The notes: generated from the letters alone by a model not told the origin. Shown: positions 9,819-20,795, counted from the stretch's first letter. The stretch is 64,000 nt of DNA from Batkoa obscura (GCA_030770535.1 JASVEC010000007.1:992001-1056000), one strand, 5' to 3'. A program made the numbers and translations.

Positions 9819-12320
9819 ATGATCAACAATAGCCTCATACCCTATTTTGCTGACTCAAGATATCTCCTTGATAACCGTCAACAATTGACTATCACTGAAT
9901 ATGACATGGGTAGTAGTGATGAAGAAGAAGCTAGTGTTCTGACCCCAGAAATAGACACTGCTGCTTTAAATCAAGCTGCCCTACCTCCTCATGTTGTAAG
10001 CTCGGTCGTTACCTATGGAGCTGTTCCTATGCACGTTCTTAATGGTGATCTCTCTGCTTGGAGACAATACCAAAGTAGTAGCTCCAGTACCCAAATTACT
10101 TTTCGTGCTCAGTACCAAACGGTACCTACCCTTTCCCACGTTCAACAATATTTAGTAGAGTTCTTGCACAACAAACTCATCCAGATGGTTGGTGAACTCA
10201 ACCGTCTCTCAACTCACAATAATGAATTGTCTACCTCTTTAAGCTCGCTTCTAGGTACGGTTAATAATCTCTCCATGGTCATCAACCAAAACAATGATGT
10301 CATCACCCCATCAAATGAATTCCATACCAGTAAGTTTAATGAATTCAACCAAAGGCTCAATGATACTGTTAGTTATGAAGTATATAGAGATTTGGCAAGA
10401 GAAGTAGGAGACTTCAAGGCTGAATTGCATCAGCTTGATACTGCCTTACATTCCGAACTCATTAAGATCTCTGACGAGATCAACCTTTCCCTCACTGAGA
10501 TCAATGACCATACTGCTCAAAGGATCTCAGATATCGACGGAAAAGTGAAAATCACTTTTGCAGAACTTAATAGATCGTTGATGACTAGATTCACCGAGTA
10601 TAATCATCGTTTATCCTATGTTGAGCAATCCCCTGCGTCTGCATCAGCCAAAGATGCCAGAATCTTGGCTTTAGAACAAGATTTAGCTGCTTGTAATGTA
10701 CAACTGACTCAACAAGTGACCACCATTAGCCAGCTCATCACTTCCAATAATAATTTGAAGGAACAAATTAGATTAGATAAAGAGCAGTCAGCGGCTGACT
10801 GGGAAGAAATTTCGCGTAATATACAGAGTACCAAGGAAGAGCTTATTATTCTTCAAACTAAGGTAGCTTCCAATACCAGCCAAATCAAGGCATCTTCTTG
10901 TAATTGTAGAAAGGAACGTATCGCTGTTTCAGCACCTCACTCCAGACTCTCGACTTATAGAGATGTTCCGAGATATAATATGTATGATCTAGGTGATGGT
11001 ACCACAGAATCTATTCTTGACACTGAATATCAAATGAACCCTAAGTATCGTGGTTCTATTCACTTGGTACAACCGGATGATCAACCCAAGAAAGGAGAAA
11101 GTCCACCTCAATTACTTCCTAGAATGACCACTGCACCTACTGATGGTATTTACTCAAGAAACCCTGCTACAGGATCTAATGCTGAGCCAATAAGATCTCA
11201 TGTACAACCCTATGCTGAAGTTAACCTGGACAATCCTTTTAACAATAGTAACAAAAACAAGTTGCCATATATTGCTCCAAAAATCACTCAACATGTACCC
11301 TATGAGCAATCTTCATCTCACTACGTACAACCCGAGCGGATTCCTGTTCAAAATAACTATGGTATATCACATAATAATCATGACGCCTATTATGGCCATC
11401 CTGGACCTTCTGGTAACAATCTAAACCCGCATAGCTTCTCAACATACCCCCACAATTATCCGAGAAGCTCCCAACCCGTTAATACCAAGTTTAATTTTAG
11501 TCTCCTATTCAATCCAAATGAAATCACTGCTACTACTTTCATCAAAGCGCTAGAAGTTCATCTTGATGCCAACAATTGGACCTACGAGTGTCGCCCTCAA
11601 TGTCTCTTAGGTCAGCTTCAAACAAACGAGCTTTCCTGGTGTATGACCCTACCTGATGACTTACGCAGTAACTGGAACTCTTTTAAAAAGGCATTCATAG
11701 ATCACTATGATTCCGATGTAAAAATGGAAGCAAAAAAGGCAGCCCTTTTATCTTTACGACTAGACGATGAAAGCAAACTTGAAAATTACATTGCAAACGT
11801 AAAAAATCGTGCTAATGCTTTAATTTCCTGTGGGAAGTTAAGCGTTACAGACCTCCGCCTGGCCTTCCAACGAAACCTTCCAAGTCACATCGCACGTCTT
11901 TTTCTAGACCCTCATCATAATATCACCAATATTACTCAGATGATAGAGATTTTAGAGCTATACCTCGGAAGTCCAAAAAGCGAAGTTAAATCCAAGAAAC
12001 TATACGTTAATCATATAGATAAAGAAACGGACAACAACGAATATCTTCATTGCTTTGCCATTACACAACAGCACTACTCCAACCATCGTAAATCTCGAGT
12101 ATTTACTGGATGCTGGAACTGTGGTGAACATGGACATATTGCCGTCAATTGTATTGAACCAAAGCCAGAAAATGGTATTTTTAAATATTACTTTGAAAAA
12201 AATGTTCGCAATAGTAAACATTTTAACAAAAATAAACAAGTTAATCACCTCAATTATAATTATAATGATGGTGACACTGAAAAGTTTGTTGACCCCAACA
12301 GCGAGTCAAAAAACTTCTAA
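9819..12320 (+). CDS. Gag-like protein of LTR element copy 1
   Basis: This 833-residue structural protein has a long polar helical or coiled-coil-like region (about residues 110-360), a low-complexity P/N/Q/Y-rich middle, a retrotransposon-gag-like domain (about 560-720, with WCMTLPDDLRSNW and YIANVKNRANAL), and a zinc knuckle CWNCGEHGHIAVNC (CX2CX4HX4C) near the C-terminus. It is long for a Ty3/gypsy Gag because of the extra N-terminal coiled region. It starts 98 bp after the primer binding site and is identical to the protein of copy 2. Confidence 0.9.
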   Translation: MINNSLIPYFADSRYLLDNRQQLTITEYDMGSSDEEEASVLTPEIDTAALNQAALPPHVVSSVVTYGAVPMHVLNGDLSAWRQYQSSSSSTQITFRAQYQTVPTLSHVQQYLVEFLHNKLIQMVGELNRLSTHNNELSTSLSSLLGTVNNLSMVINQNNDVITPSNEFHTSKFNEFNQRLNDTVSYEVYRDLAREVGDFKAELHQLDTALHSELIKISDEINLSLTEINDHTAQRISDIDGKVKITFAELNRSLMTRFTEYNHRLSYVEQSPASASAKDARILALEQDLAACNVQLTQQVTTISQLITSNNNLKEQIRLDKEQSAADWEEISRNIQSTKEELIILQTKVASNTSQIKASSCNCRKERIAVSAPHSRLSTYRDVPRYNMYDLGDGTTESILDTEYQMNPKYRGSIHLVQPDDQPKKGESPPQLLPRMTTAPTDGIYSRNPATGSNAEPIRSHVQPYAEVNLDNPFNNSNKNKLPYIAPKITQHVPYEQSSSHYVQPERIPVQNNYGISHNNHDAYYGHPGPSGNNLNPHSFSTYPHNYPRSSQPVNTKFNFSLLFNPNEITATTFIKALEVHLDANNWTYECRPQCLLGQLQTNELSWCMTLPDDLRSNWNSFKKAFIDHYDSDVKMEAKKAALLSLRLDDESKLENYIANVKNRANALISCGKLSVTDLRLAFQRNLPSHIARLFLDPHHNITNITQMIEILELYLGSPKSEVKSKKLYVNHIDKETDNNEYLHCFAITQQHYSNHRKSRVFTGCWNCGEHGHIAVNCIEPKPENGIFKYYFEKNVRNSKHFNKNKQVNHLNYNYNDGDTEKFVDPNSESKNF

Positions 12321-12571
12321 GTGGGAGGGTAAATGAGGATCCCCCTTCCACGAAATCAAAAATTCCTCCTGATCCAGATGAAAGCACTGAATTAGACTTC
12401 GAAATTAACACGCTTTCAAAATTTGACCCCTCTACCCTCATCCTAGCACTACCTTCCAAAATTCGTGGCAGACCCAAGAAGAAAAAGGTTCCCGTCGTTG
12501 AAATTCCTAAAGTCATTCCACGTCGAATTGATAAGTCACCTGATAACTCTATCAATGCCCCTGATTCTGCC

Positions 12572-15500
12572 TTGATAAATGAAATTGCTAAACCTTACAT
12601 TTCACAATTATCCGATTTATCCAAACTGTCCCTTACACAAAGTGAACTAGATAATACACACCAGTGGTTAACTAATGTTACCATCCCAATTCCTCTAGAC
12701 AAAATCCTAACTGGAGAATCAGACTTAGCAATTGCATTTAGAAACATCATTAGAGAATATCAGAATCCAAATAAACAGATCCTCTTAGTAAACCTCGATG
12801 CCAAAGCCAACTCCACCGATTGTACTTACATTAATGCGTCGATTTACAAAAAAAATGTGCGTATAATATTAGATAGCGGAGCTCCCATCAATTTCATATC
12901 GAGTCGTCTGGTAAAACGATTACCCTTTAAACCGGATATAGATTGTTCGGACACCTTCGGTACAGCCGGAACCGGAACCGTCACGGCACTAGGAGCATAC
13001 TCATCAATCCCTATTAAGTTTGGAAAGCTAACTTTAGCCTTTCCAGCGATAGTGTTGGAAAGCGAAGGTTACGACTTCCTCCTAGGCACCGAATTCTTTG
13101 TGAAACATGGTTGCCAATTATTGTACGATCAAAATATCTTAAAAGTATTAGATCAATCCATTCCAATGTACTACAATAAGCCAAGGAACCTAACCATTAA
13201 CAACATAAGCAACAAAACTCCTGACTGTCGTATAATGAGCTATCGGACTAACAATAAATCAGTTGACGTTACTCTCTGCGGATTAGAATCTGTGATTTAT
13301 CAATATCCAGATATAGCATATAAGCAGTCTGGAATCCCCATTATTTCCCCTAAGAACTTACTAATACCGCCTAAATCACAGGTAGTACTAGACACCGAAA
13401 TCTCATTATGGGTACCTAAGGAGTTCCATCTATCTATATACAGTATAGAAAGTGTTTCAAGATTAGAACCTCTAACTATGCCCGGGATTTTAGGTAATAA
13501 CATGAATGAGACTATAAAACTACTGCTTGCCAACATTACCGAAAAAGATATCAAAATCTCTAGAGGTCAACAGGTTGGTACAATCCACGTAGAAAATAAC
13601 ATTGTGATTAATACTTTCAGTAAATTTGCAACACTAGAAGAATTCCAAATTTATGAAGAAGCCCCTAATAACCAAACCCTGTTTGTTGAGAAAGACACTA
13701 TTAAACATCTAAACCCAGATGAACAACTTCAATTTTATAAATTGCTGGAAGAATATAAAGACGTCTTTGCAACTTCAGAAGAAGATATTGGCTGTGCCCG
13801 CAATACTAAACATAAAGTATATACATGTGATTCACTACCTGTTGCAACTAAAGCATATCGTAAATCTCAGTCTGAACTTAAGGCAGAACGAGAAGAAGTC
13901 CAAAAACTTTTAAGATTAGGTTTGATTATCCCTTCAAATAGTCCATGGGCCTCTCCCCTTATGATTGTTAAGAAAAAAGATGGAACTAATAGAGTAGTTA
14001 TGGACTATAGGAAACTCAACAAAATCACAAAGAAGGATGTATATCCACTACCCAGAATAGATGATGCTGTTGACCGCTTACAAGGTGCAAAATACTTTTC
14101 AGCAATGGATCTAATCTCAGGATACTGGCAGGTAGAAATGGATCCGGAAGACCAAGAGAAATGCGCTTTGATTACTTCCGAAGGACTATTTCAACCAACG
14201 AGGATGCCACAAGGCCTTTCAAACGCTCCTGCTACACTCCAACGTCTTATGGATAATACACTAGGTGATCTTAAGCTCTCATGTGTACTAATTTACTTAG
14301 ACGACTTGAATGTGTTCTCGAAGACTTTCGTGGATCACCTAAATCACCTTAAAGCAGTATTCGAACGTCTTCGCCAAGCTAACTTAAAGTTAAAGCCAAA
14401 AAAATGCTCATTTTTCCAAACTAGTCTGGAATTTTTAGGCTACAAGGTCTCTGACAAAGGTTTAGCTCCTATTCCTAATAAATTAGATGCAGTAAAAGAG
14501 CTTTTCCCCCCAACTACGATGAGAGAAGTACAAGTATTCCTCGGACTAATGAATTACTACCGAAGATTTATAAAAGATTTTTCGAACTTAGCCACTCCAC
14601 TATTCCAATTGTTAAAGAAAGAAGTCAAGTTTCAATGGAAAGAAGAACACCAACAAGCCTTTGAAGAACTTCGCGATAAGCTGCTTAACGCCCCAGTGTT
14701 GATGTTTCCAAATTTCTCAAAGCCCTTCTCCCTGCATACCGACGCTAGCCTAACGGCAGTTGGAGGTGTTTTAAGTCAACTGGATGATGACAACTGCGAG
14801 CATCCAATAGCTTATACCTCTAGAACCTTATCGAAGCATGAGAGGAATTACACTACGACAGAGAAGGAATGCCTTGCAATTATTCATGCTATAAAGGCAT
14901 TTAGACCGTATATCTATGGCACTCACTTTACTGTTATTACCGACCATGTTTCCCTAAAGTGGTTATATTCAATCACTAATCCTGAAGGACGTCTAGCTAG
15001 GTGGGCTCTAAAACTACAATCGTATAGTTTTGATATAGTATATAAGCCAGGTAAAGATCACCAAAATGCAGATGGGCTTAGTAGGTTACCCAGGATCTGT
15101 CTAGCCACCCCCATAGATGATGATCTGTACAACCTATTGGGTAATAAAAATAAGTGGCCGCAACAACAACCTGAGCTTAAACAATGGCTTGAGAAAAATG
15201 CCCAGAATATCATTGTCAAAAGTAATGCATTGTACAAAAAGATTAAAGGAACATATATTCCGTATATTAAGCCTTCTTCGCGGCTATCTGCATGTCAACA
15301 GTTTCACAATGTGATCTGCGGGCATTCAGCCTTCCAAAAAACATATGACACCATGAAAGTTTCCTGCTATTGGGAATCAATGATACCAGACTTAGAAGAC
15401 TTCATAAATAATTGTGATGTTTGTAAAAGAGAACAAAGTAGGATAAAAGTAACAGCTTACAAGTTTATTTTACCTAAACATGCATTCCACACGGTAAGTA

Positions 15501-16330
15501 TAGATGTGATAGGCCCTCTTTGTGAAGCTTCTTCAGTAAGAGGAAATAAGTATATCGTTGTAGCTATAGACCATCTAACTAAGTGGGTTGAAGCTAGAGC
15601 AATACCAAACCAGACTTCCTTCCACATATCTAAATTTATATATGAAGATATTATTTGTAGACATGGAAGCCCACAGGTGATACTTACCGATAATGCTGCC
15701 AATTTTGTTAATCTAGTTCTCCCAAAATTAGCCAGACTAATGGCCATAAGACATTCTACTGCAGCTCCGTATCATCCAGAAACTAATGGAATGGTTGAGA
15801 GAGTAAACGGTACACTAATACGTATACTAAGAAAACTAGCTTTTGACAAAACTAGCTGTTGGGATGAATATCTACATTCCGCTATTTTAGCATATAGATA
15901 TTCAGTACACAGTATTACTAAAAAGTCTCCTTTTATTATGCTTTATGGGAGACACCCTGGGCTCCCCATATCTTTTGCCCCTTTAATCGCTAAACAAGGC
16001 GAGATAAGCCCTGACATATACTTGGCTAAACTAACAAAAAAATTGATAGCTATCCAAGTTGAAGCCTTTAACGCATTAACAGATTCGAAGATAAAGAGGT
16101 ATCAGCAAGATATGTCCAGACTTCCTAGTCTAGCCACTTTCAAGGTAGGAGATATTGTTTATTTGTATCCTTCCTACAACCAACCTAGAAAAAATAAACT
16201 GGCACTGAAATGGGACGGACCATATGAAATCATACATAAACACTTGTATGATAGCTATTCGATTAAACATAAAGGAACAAGCGTCATTTATAATCGAGTC
16301 CATGCCAAGTTTCTCAAATCAGCAATGTGA
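12572..16330 (+). CDS. Pol polyprotein of LTR element copy 1
   Basis: A 1252-residue frame with an aspartic protease (LDSGAP at ~100), a reverse transcriptase (MDLISGYWQVEM, QGLSNAPATLQ, YLDDL), RNase H (HTDAS, TTTEKECLAI) and integrase (a CDVCK zinc part, DVIGPL, TDNAANF, YHPETNGMVERVNG). It lies in the -1 frame relative to gag, and the frame is already open over the end of gag, as expected where the family expresses pol by -1 ribosomal frameshifting. The coordinate given therefore marks the part after gag and not an ATG start. It is identical to the copy 2 protein. Confidence 0.93.
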   Translation: MINEIAKPYISQLSDLSKLSLTQSELDNTHQWLTNVTIPIPLDKILTGESDLAIAFRNIIREYQNPNKQILLVNLDAKANSTDCTYINASIYKKNVRIILDSGAPINFISSRLVKRLPFKPDIDCSDTFGTAGTGTVTALGAYSSIPIKFGKLTLAFPAIVLESEGYDFLLGTEFFVKHGCQLLYDQNILKVLDQSIPMYYNKPRNLTINNISNKTPDCRIMSYRTNNKSVDVTLCGLESVIYQYPDIAYKQSGIPIISPKNLLIPPKSQVVLDTEISLWVPKEFHLSIYSIESVSRLEPLTMPGILGNNMNETIKLLLANITEKDIKISRGQQVGTIHVENNIVINTFSKFATLEEFQIYEEAPNNQTLFVEKDTIKHLNPDEQLQFYKLLEEYKDVFATSEEDIGCARNTKHKVYTCDSLPVATKAYRKSQSELKAEREEVQKLLRLGLIIPSNSPWASPLMIVKKKDGTNRVVMDYRKLNKITKKDVYPLPRIDDAVDRLQGAKYFSAMDLISGYWQVEMDPEDQEKCALITSEGLFQPTRMPQGLSNAPATLQRLMDNTLGDLKLSCVLIYLDDLNVFSKTFVDHLNHLKAVFERLRQANLKLKPKKCSFFQTSLEFLGYKVSDKGLAPIPNKLDAVKELFPPTTMREVQVFLGLMNYYRRFIKDFSNLATPLFQLLKKEVKFQWKEEHQQAFEELRDKLLNAPVLMFPNFSKPFSLHTDASLTAVGGVLSQLDDDNCEHPIAYTSRTLSKHERNYTTTEKECLAIIHAIKAFRPYIYGTHFTVITDHVSLKWLYSITNPEGRLARWALKLQSYSFDIVYKPGKDHQNADGLSRLPRICLATPIDDDLYNLLGNKNKWPQQQPELKQWLEKNAQNIIVKSNALYKKIKGTYIPYIKPSSRLSACQQFHNVICGHSAFQKTYDTMKVSCYWESMIPDLEDFINNCDVCKREQSRIKVTAYKFILPKHAFHTVSIDVIGPLCEASSVRGNKYIVVAIDHLTKWVEARAIPNQTSFHISKFIYEDIICRHGSPQVILTDNAANFVNLVLPKLARLMAIRHSTAAPYHPETNGMVERVNGTLIRILRKLAFDKTSCWDEYLHSAILAYRYSVHSITKKSPFIMLYGRHPGLPISFAPLIAKQGEISPDIYLAKLTKKLIAIQVEAFNALTDSKIKRYQQDMSRLPSLATFKVGDIVYLYPSYNQPRKNKLALKWDGPYEIIHKHLYDSYSIKHKGTSVIYNRVHAKFLKSAM

Positions 16331-16405
16331 TTCAATGAGTACAATTCGTAACTAGTCAAATTGCTCTTGGTAAGTAAATCATAAAAATTCACTACATCAA
16401 ATCAT

Positions 16406-16416
16406 AGGGAGGGAAA
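16406..16416 (+). other. Polypurine tract of copy 1
   Basis: AGGGAGGGAAA directly before the 3' LTR, the expected plus-strand primer site. Confidence 0.85.
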
Positions 16417-16884
16417 TGTGAAATATTGCTTTATTTAGCTCTCGGATTGATTATAACGCAACAATCACTTAAGTTGCTGTGTTCTCAAGTTCAAATACAA
16501 TCAAGTCAGAGTCCCTTATTTTGATTTGCTGCGAGAATTTCTAACTTCATATTGCAAGGAATAACATCCTCTCGTATTAATATCCATATTTATTGGAGTA
16601 TAAAAGAGATTCTTCAATATGATAACTCCAGGTTTTTTTTTAATTGGATTACTCCCTGATAACGTATCATTAATAAAGTCACTAAGTCTTTCTGACAACA
16701 TCTGATATAGATTTTATAGTAGTATCTTCCATTGTATTTGTTTTACATAATTTGTAGCTTACTACATACTATTTCTATTAAGTTAAGTCTACCTTAGTTA
16801 TATAAACTAAGACCCTTCGACTCAAGGCAAGTTAATTAAGCAAGAGTAGCTTTTAACTTCGGCCACTAAGTATCAACTTTCACA
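16417..16884 (+). repeat. 3' LTR of copy 1
   Basis: 468 bp, matching the 5' LTR throughout apart from a shorter poly-T run. Confidence 0.93.
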
Positions 16885-16907
16885 TTATTGTCAAATGTAT
16901 GAGGATG

Positions 16908-17010
16908 TATGAGGATATTTTTTTGTTTAAGAATTTTTACTAACAATCTTTCCACTCAAATAGCGCTTAAAAAATGGAAAAGTGATGAAACCAAAAAAAA
17001 CACCCTCATA
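16908..17010 (-). repeat. MITE of the TATGGGG family
   Basis: TATGAGGATATTTTTTTG to CACCCTCATA, with the core TTTCCACTCAAATAGCGC. Both ends are GAGG/CCTC instead of GGGG/CCCC. Confidence 0.8.
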
Positions 17011-17429
17011 CATTAATTTATTAATAAAGTTACTAAATCGAGTAGAAACATGATTATAGCAATGAGAACAATAAACTATTGAGCCTAAAAATAGAAAAAT
17101 AGAAGATAAAAATTGCGTTATCATGTTCTTATTAAAATATTTAATATAACCTGGTCAAATTACTCAAGAAAAGTTGGATTATTAATTAAATGTTAAATTA
17201 TTATAAATCTATTCGATTATTTTTAATAATATTTAGCATTGAAATCAAGTCTAAATAATAAACTTGCTTTAACCAATGTTTGGTAATTGACGAATCAAAA
17301 GTGTATGTCAATTTAATATCAAGTTAAAATTCATCAATTTCAAAGCAATTTTTCATTTCATAAAATGAACTTTGAAATTTGTAAGAATATTACGTAAGAA
17401 AATAACAGCAACTTTATCTTTAAAAAAAG

Positions 17430-17436
17430 TATAAAA
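17430..17436 (+). promoter_or_regulatory. TATA box of the oxidoreductase gene
   Basis: TATAAAA, 53 bp upstream of the ATG at 17483. Confidence 0.6.
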
Positions 17437-17482
17437 GCACACTCAAAATATCATTTTAATCAAACTCATCAATTAAAAACCA

Positions 17483-18586
17483 ATGTCGCAATACAAAAGC
17501 TTACAACAATCATTAGATCTTAAAGGTTTAAAGCTCAAAAATCGTGTTCTTCTCTCCTCAATGACACGTAATCGTGGAATTGTACCAAATGATATCAATA
17601 TCGATTTTTATACTCAAAGAGCATCAGCAGGTTTGATTTTAACAGAAGGTATTCTTATTGAGCCTCAAGGTACTGAATGGCCAGAAGCCCCAGGAATTTG
17701 GAGTAAAGAGCAGATCAAAGCATTCAAAAAGTTGAATGATGCAGTTCATAGTAAAGATGGTCTAATTTTTGGTCAATTATGGCATGTAGGAAGAGCTGCT
17801 AACACATTACATAATGCTGGTATAGCTCCACCTGCTCCTTCTGCTGTTCAAGCTAATGGTGGTAAATTCCGCTTACTTGAAGGCAAACCAGGTTATTCAG
17901 TTCCAAAAGCCATCGAGGATCCTAAAAAATATATACAAATGTTTAAACAAGCTGCTATTAATGCTAAAGAAGCTGGGTTTGACGGTATTGAATTGCATGG
18001 TGCCAATGGCTATTTACCTCATCAATTCCTTGAATCTCACTCTAACAAGCGTACTGATAACTATGGTGGTAGTATTCAAAATCGTTCTCGTTTTATCCTT
18101 GAAGTTATTGATGCTTTTGTTGAAGTATTCCCAGCTGATAGAGTTGGTATCAAATTATCACCATGTGGCGGTTATAATGATATGGGTGAAAAAACCGAAG
18201 GAGAAGCCTATGAGCTATATAATTATCTAATTTCAGAACTTGATAAACGCAATATTGCTTATATTCAGCTTGTTCGTCATCTTCCTGATTTCGATCCAAC
18301 CAATCGTGGTCTCAAACTTGATGTTGAGAAATTCTTCCCATTAATTAAAAATGCTAAAATCTTCCTTAATGGTGGTATTACAGCTGAAGAAGGAGATAAA
18401 TACATTGCTGATAGTAAAGTAGATGCCATTGTCTATGGTCGTCCCTATATTGCTAACCCAGATCTTCCAGAACGTTTCTTTAATGGTTATGAATCGGCTC
18501 AAATTACCAATTATCCAGCTCTTTATTCATATGAAGGGGAAGATCGCCATGTTGGTTACTCTGACTTTCCCAAATATAACAACTAG
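17483..18586 (+). CDS. Old Yellow Enzyme-type NADH:flavin oxidoreductase
   Basis: A 367-residue FMN-dependent alkene reductase of the OYE/12-oxophytodienoate reductase family; such enzymes use NAD(P)H to reduce activated C=C bonds. It is a single TIM barrel spanning the whole length. Seen motifs: GQLWHVGR at 97-104; HGANGYL with H172 and N175 (phenolic substrate/hydride site) and Y177 (the usual proton donor); the family signature around RTDNYGGSIQNRSRF (190-204); and LNGGIT...VYGRPY (295-322), the FMN-phosphate region. Length is close to bacterial and plant OPR types, shorter than the ~400 residues of yeast Oye2. No targeting signal, so probably cytosolic. Physiological substrate unknown. 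No intron; the start is supported by the TATA box and the short, family-typical N-terminus. Confidence 0.95.
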   Translation: MSQYKSLQQSLDLKGLKLKNRVLLSSMTRNRGIVPNDINIDFYTQRASAGLILTEGILIEPQGTEWPEAPGIWSKEQIKAFKKLNDAVHSKDGLIFGQLWHVGRAANTLHNAGIAPPAPSAVQANGGKFRLLEGKPGYSVPKAIEDPKKYIQMFKQAAINAKEAGFDGIELHGANGYLPHQFLESHSNKRTDNYGGSIQNRSRFILEVIDAFVEVFPADRVGIKLSPCGGYNDMGEKTEGEAYELYNYLISELDKRNIAYIQLVRHLPDFDPTNRGLKLDVEKFFPLIKNAKIFLNGGITAEEGDKYIADSKVDAIVYGRPYIANPDLPERFFNGYESAQITNYPALYSYEGEDRHVGYSDFPKYNN

Positions 18587-18869
18587 TGGCTTCATTGGTC
18601 TTAAAGTGTATTAAAAATTAGTATTATATAGATTTTATTTTAACTTTTAATGTATTTGGTTTTTTTGTTATAATAGAAGGCTAAGGTAAGACAGCGCTTA
18701 CTAACCTGAATAAGACTAAATTATGTAAAAAAATACCCGTCCTTTGTTGTCAATAGTGGTGATAAGTCCAAAATATCCCTTTTTCTTTTAAGCCGAATTA
18801 TTAGAAAATGAGGACATGAAAAAGAATGAGAAATATAAGGAAAGGCAATTCAGAAGAGGGCAAGCATAC
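18587..18869. other. Intergenic DNA after the oxidoreductase
   Basis: AT-rich, with no gene or strong terminator structure seen. Confidence 0.5.
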
Positions 18870-19100
18870 ACTATTTTCACTTATGATTTACGTACTTTTA
18901 CAAAAAAAGCAAACATTTTATAATAAAAATTTTGCTATTTAATTGAAAAGGAATTTGCACAATTTTATGCAAGCTTAAGGCCAAACTTTTCGCATCTATA
19001 AGTAAGAATGCGCAAAGTTTTTTTTAAGCAAATGGCAGAGCTTTGATTGCAAAATCCTCGCTTTCTTTGTAAAAGTGCATAAATCATAAGTGAAAACAGT
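18870..19100. repeat. Palindromic fold-back element (231 bp)
   Basis: The outer arms of ~50 bp (ACTATTTTCACTTATGATTT at the left, its near-complement at the right) are over 80% complementary. The centre is again an inverted repeat: AAACTTTTCGCAT, a short loop, ATGCGCAAAGTTT. The two nested stems suggest a MITE or fold-back element of a family different from the TATGGGG MITEs. A target duplication is not resolved. Confidence 0.7.
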
Positions 19101-19677
19101 ACAATTACCTCTTTATCAATAGTAAGAATGATGAAATTTTAAAATAAAACTGATTAACATAATTTGTTTTACAATTTTACTCACCAATAGTATTTCACTC
19201 TTTTTTACGTCTTTAATTTGCGGTTTACTCCTCTCTCATTAGTTTCACGATACTTTTATCGCATTTGATTACTTTTCATAAATCATCCATTCTTTTTCTC
19301 AGGTATCACTTTTGACTAGATCCTTAACTCTTTCCATCAGATTGTGAACCTTACACAAAAGACTTGCCAATTTGTAGTTTAATTTTCCTGCCATTTCATC
19401 TCTCCCTTTCAATCCCACCGCTCTCCACATTCAATGGAATCTTATAGAATATTGGAATCATAATAGTAACTATTTCGCCTTTCTTAATTTACTAAATATA
19501 TGCAAAGTTTGGACTCTCTTCCTACATCTCTATAAGGCCAGTATTAATAGTACAGTTTCTAGGGTTCGCCACCTTTAGTACATAAATATTTTATTTTAGC
19601 TAATGAAACACTTGAGATCCATGCCTTATAAAAGAGAAAAAAATCTATAATTTACCAAATAAATTATTAGCCAAGTA
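19101..19677. other. AT-rich intergenic DNA
   Basis: No gene seen. Confidence 0.5.
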
Positions 19678-19763
19678 ATGTTCTTATTTGAATTCAACTA
19701 TTTAAATCAAATCCAAAACATTGTATTTTATTTCTCTAAGCATTTTGAAGTTGTTTTTTACAA

Positions 19764-20090
19764 GTGGTATGTGTCTTTAATAAATATATACAATTGAGAT
19801 TGTATGGATCAATAGATCACTTGGTTGATTTTATGGAAATAAATAAGCTACTCTTATCAAGCCATAGTGATATAGAAGCAATTCGTCTAGAACAAAGTTC
19901 AAGAGCTTATTTTATTAATAATTCTGTAGAAATAATGAGTTATGAAGAATCCCAAGGAAGACAAAAGGATTATAAAGGTATTGGTATTCAATGGGAGGAT
20001 CCTATAACTGAAGGTAAAAGCGGGATGTTTCGATTTTTCACATATGATGTTATTATTACATTGAATAAGATTCAAATAGTAATGCTTTAA
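19764..20090 (+). pseudogene. Unrecognised small ORF or gene remnant
   Basis: A 108-residue frame whose C-terminal two thirds look protein-like (HLVDFMEINKLLL, EIMSYEESQGRQ, GIGIQWEDPI, MFRFFTYDVII). The family is not recognised. A second short frame with a similar look (MFLFEFNYLNQIQNIVFYF) begins near 19678 in another frame and overlaps the start. A GTATGT word at the overlap could be a 5' splice site, but the obvious AG acceptors give a stop, so a spliced gene is not supported. Most likely a decayed host gene; a short real gene is possible. Confidence 0.35.
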
Positions 20091-20116
20091 TAGCCGATTC
20101 TCCTAAACTTTTAAAA

Positions 20117-20220
20117 TATGGGGATGTCTTTTTGGTTTCATCACTTTTTCCATCTTTTAAGCGCTATTTGAGTGGAAAAGTTGTTAGTAAAATTCTTAAA
20201 CACAAAAATACATCTCCATA
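20117..20220 (+). repeat. MITE of the TATGGGG family
   Basis: TATGGGGATGTCTTTTTGG to TACATCTCCATA, with AAGCGCTATTTGAGTGGAAA in the core. It lies 26 bp after the small ORF. Confidence 0.85.
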
Positions 20221-20795
20221 TTAAGTTATAATTCAACTCATAAATTTATATTTATATAAATAATATACATCAATATAACCAACTTCACTTTTAATAATAT
20301 TAACTTTTTTTATAAAATAATTAAAAGCATAGCATAAATCATATATATAAATATCTATAATATTTAGAATAAGAAGATCAATTTTAAAAATTTAATTAAT
20401 ATTTTTTAATACAAGCTTTTTTGACATTAGCAAAGTCAAAAAGTTGAAATCATTTAAAATCAATAGATTAAAATAGTTTAATATGATAATATTATTTTTT
20501 ACCAAAGTTATATTATTATAAACTGTTTTAAAATACATTTAACAAAATTAATTAATTTTATACTTTTTTATTCTTTAAAGTTATTAAAACATTTAATATC
20601 AAAATTTTCATTGAAATTACTTTTAAGTTCTAATTTTATTTTAAAGCAAAGTTGACATTTATATTAAATCTTGTAAAAGTAAAATACTGTTATCTGAATA
20701 TAATTTTTATAGCTTTAGACTAGTAACTTTTTTTGATTTTATCTAAAAATTCAAATTCAATCTTTTCTCAAAGTCTATTAAAAATGATTTAACTT
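20221..20795. other. Very AT-rich intergenic DNA
   Basis: Nothing beyond homopolymer-rich sequence is seen. Confidence 0.5.

Larger units (their letters stand above)
9231..16884 (+). mobile_element. Ty3/gypsy LTR retrotransposon, copy 1 (looks whole)
   Basis: A 7654-bp element with LTRs at 9231-9700 and 16417-16884, a tRNA-Asn primer binding site at 9703-9720, gag at 9819-12320, pol from 12572 to 16330 and a purine tract at 16406-16416. The domain order protease, reverse transcriptase, RNase H, integrase places it in Ty3/gypsy (Metaviridae). No envelope-like gene and no chromodomain were seen. Its two LTRs appear to differ only in the length of one homopolymer run, and its proteins are identical to those of copy 2, so the insertion is very young. 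The flanks show no target duplication with each other. Confidence 0.95.

Noticed and set aside
16927-17124. Short frames over MITE copies (also near 55205, 59733 and 62808)
   Set aside because: They are open only because the MITE core happens to be free of stops; the same peptide words recur at every MITE.
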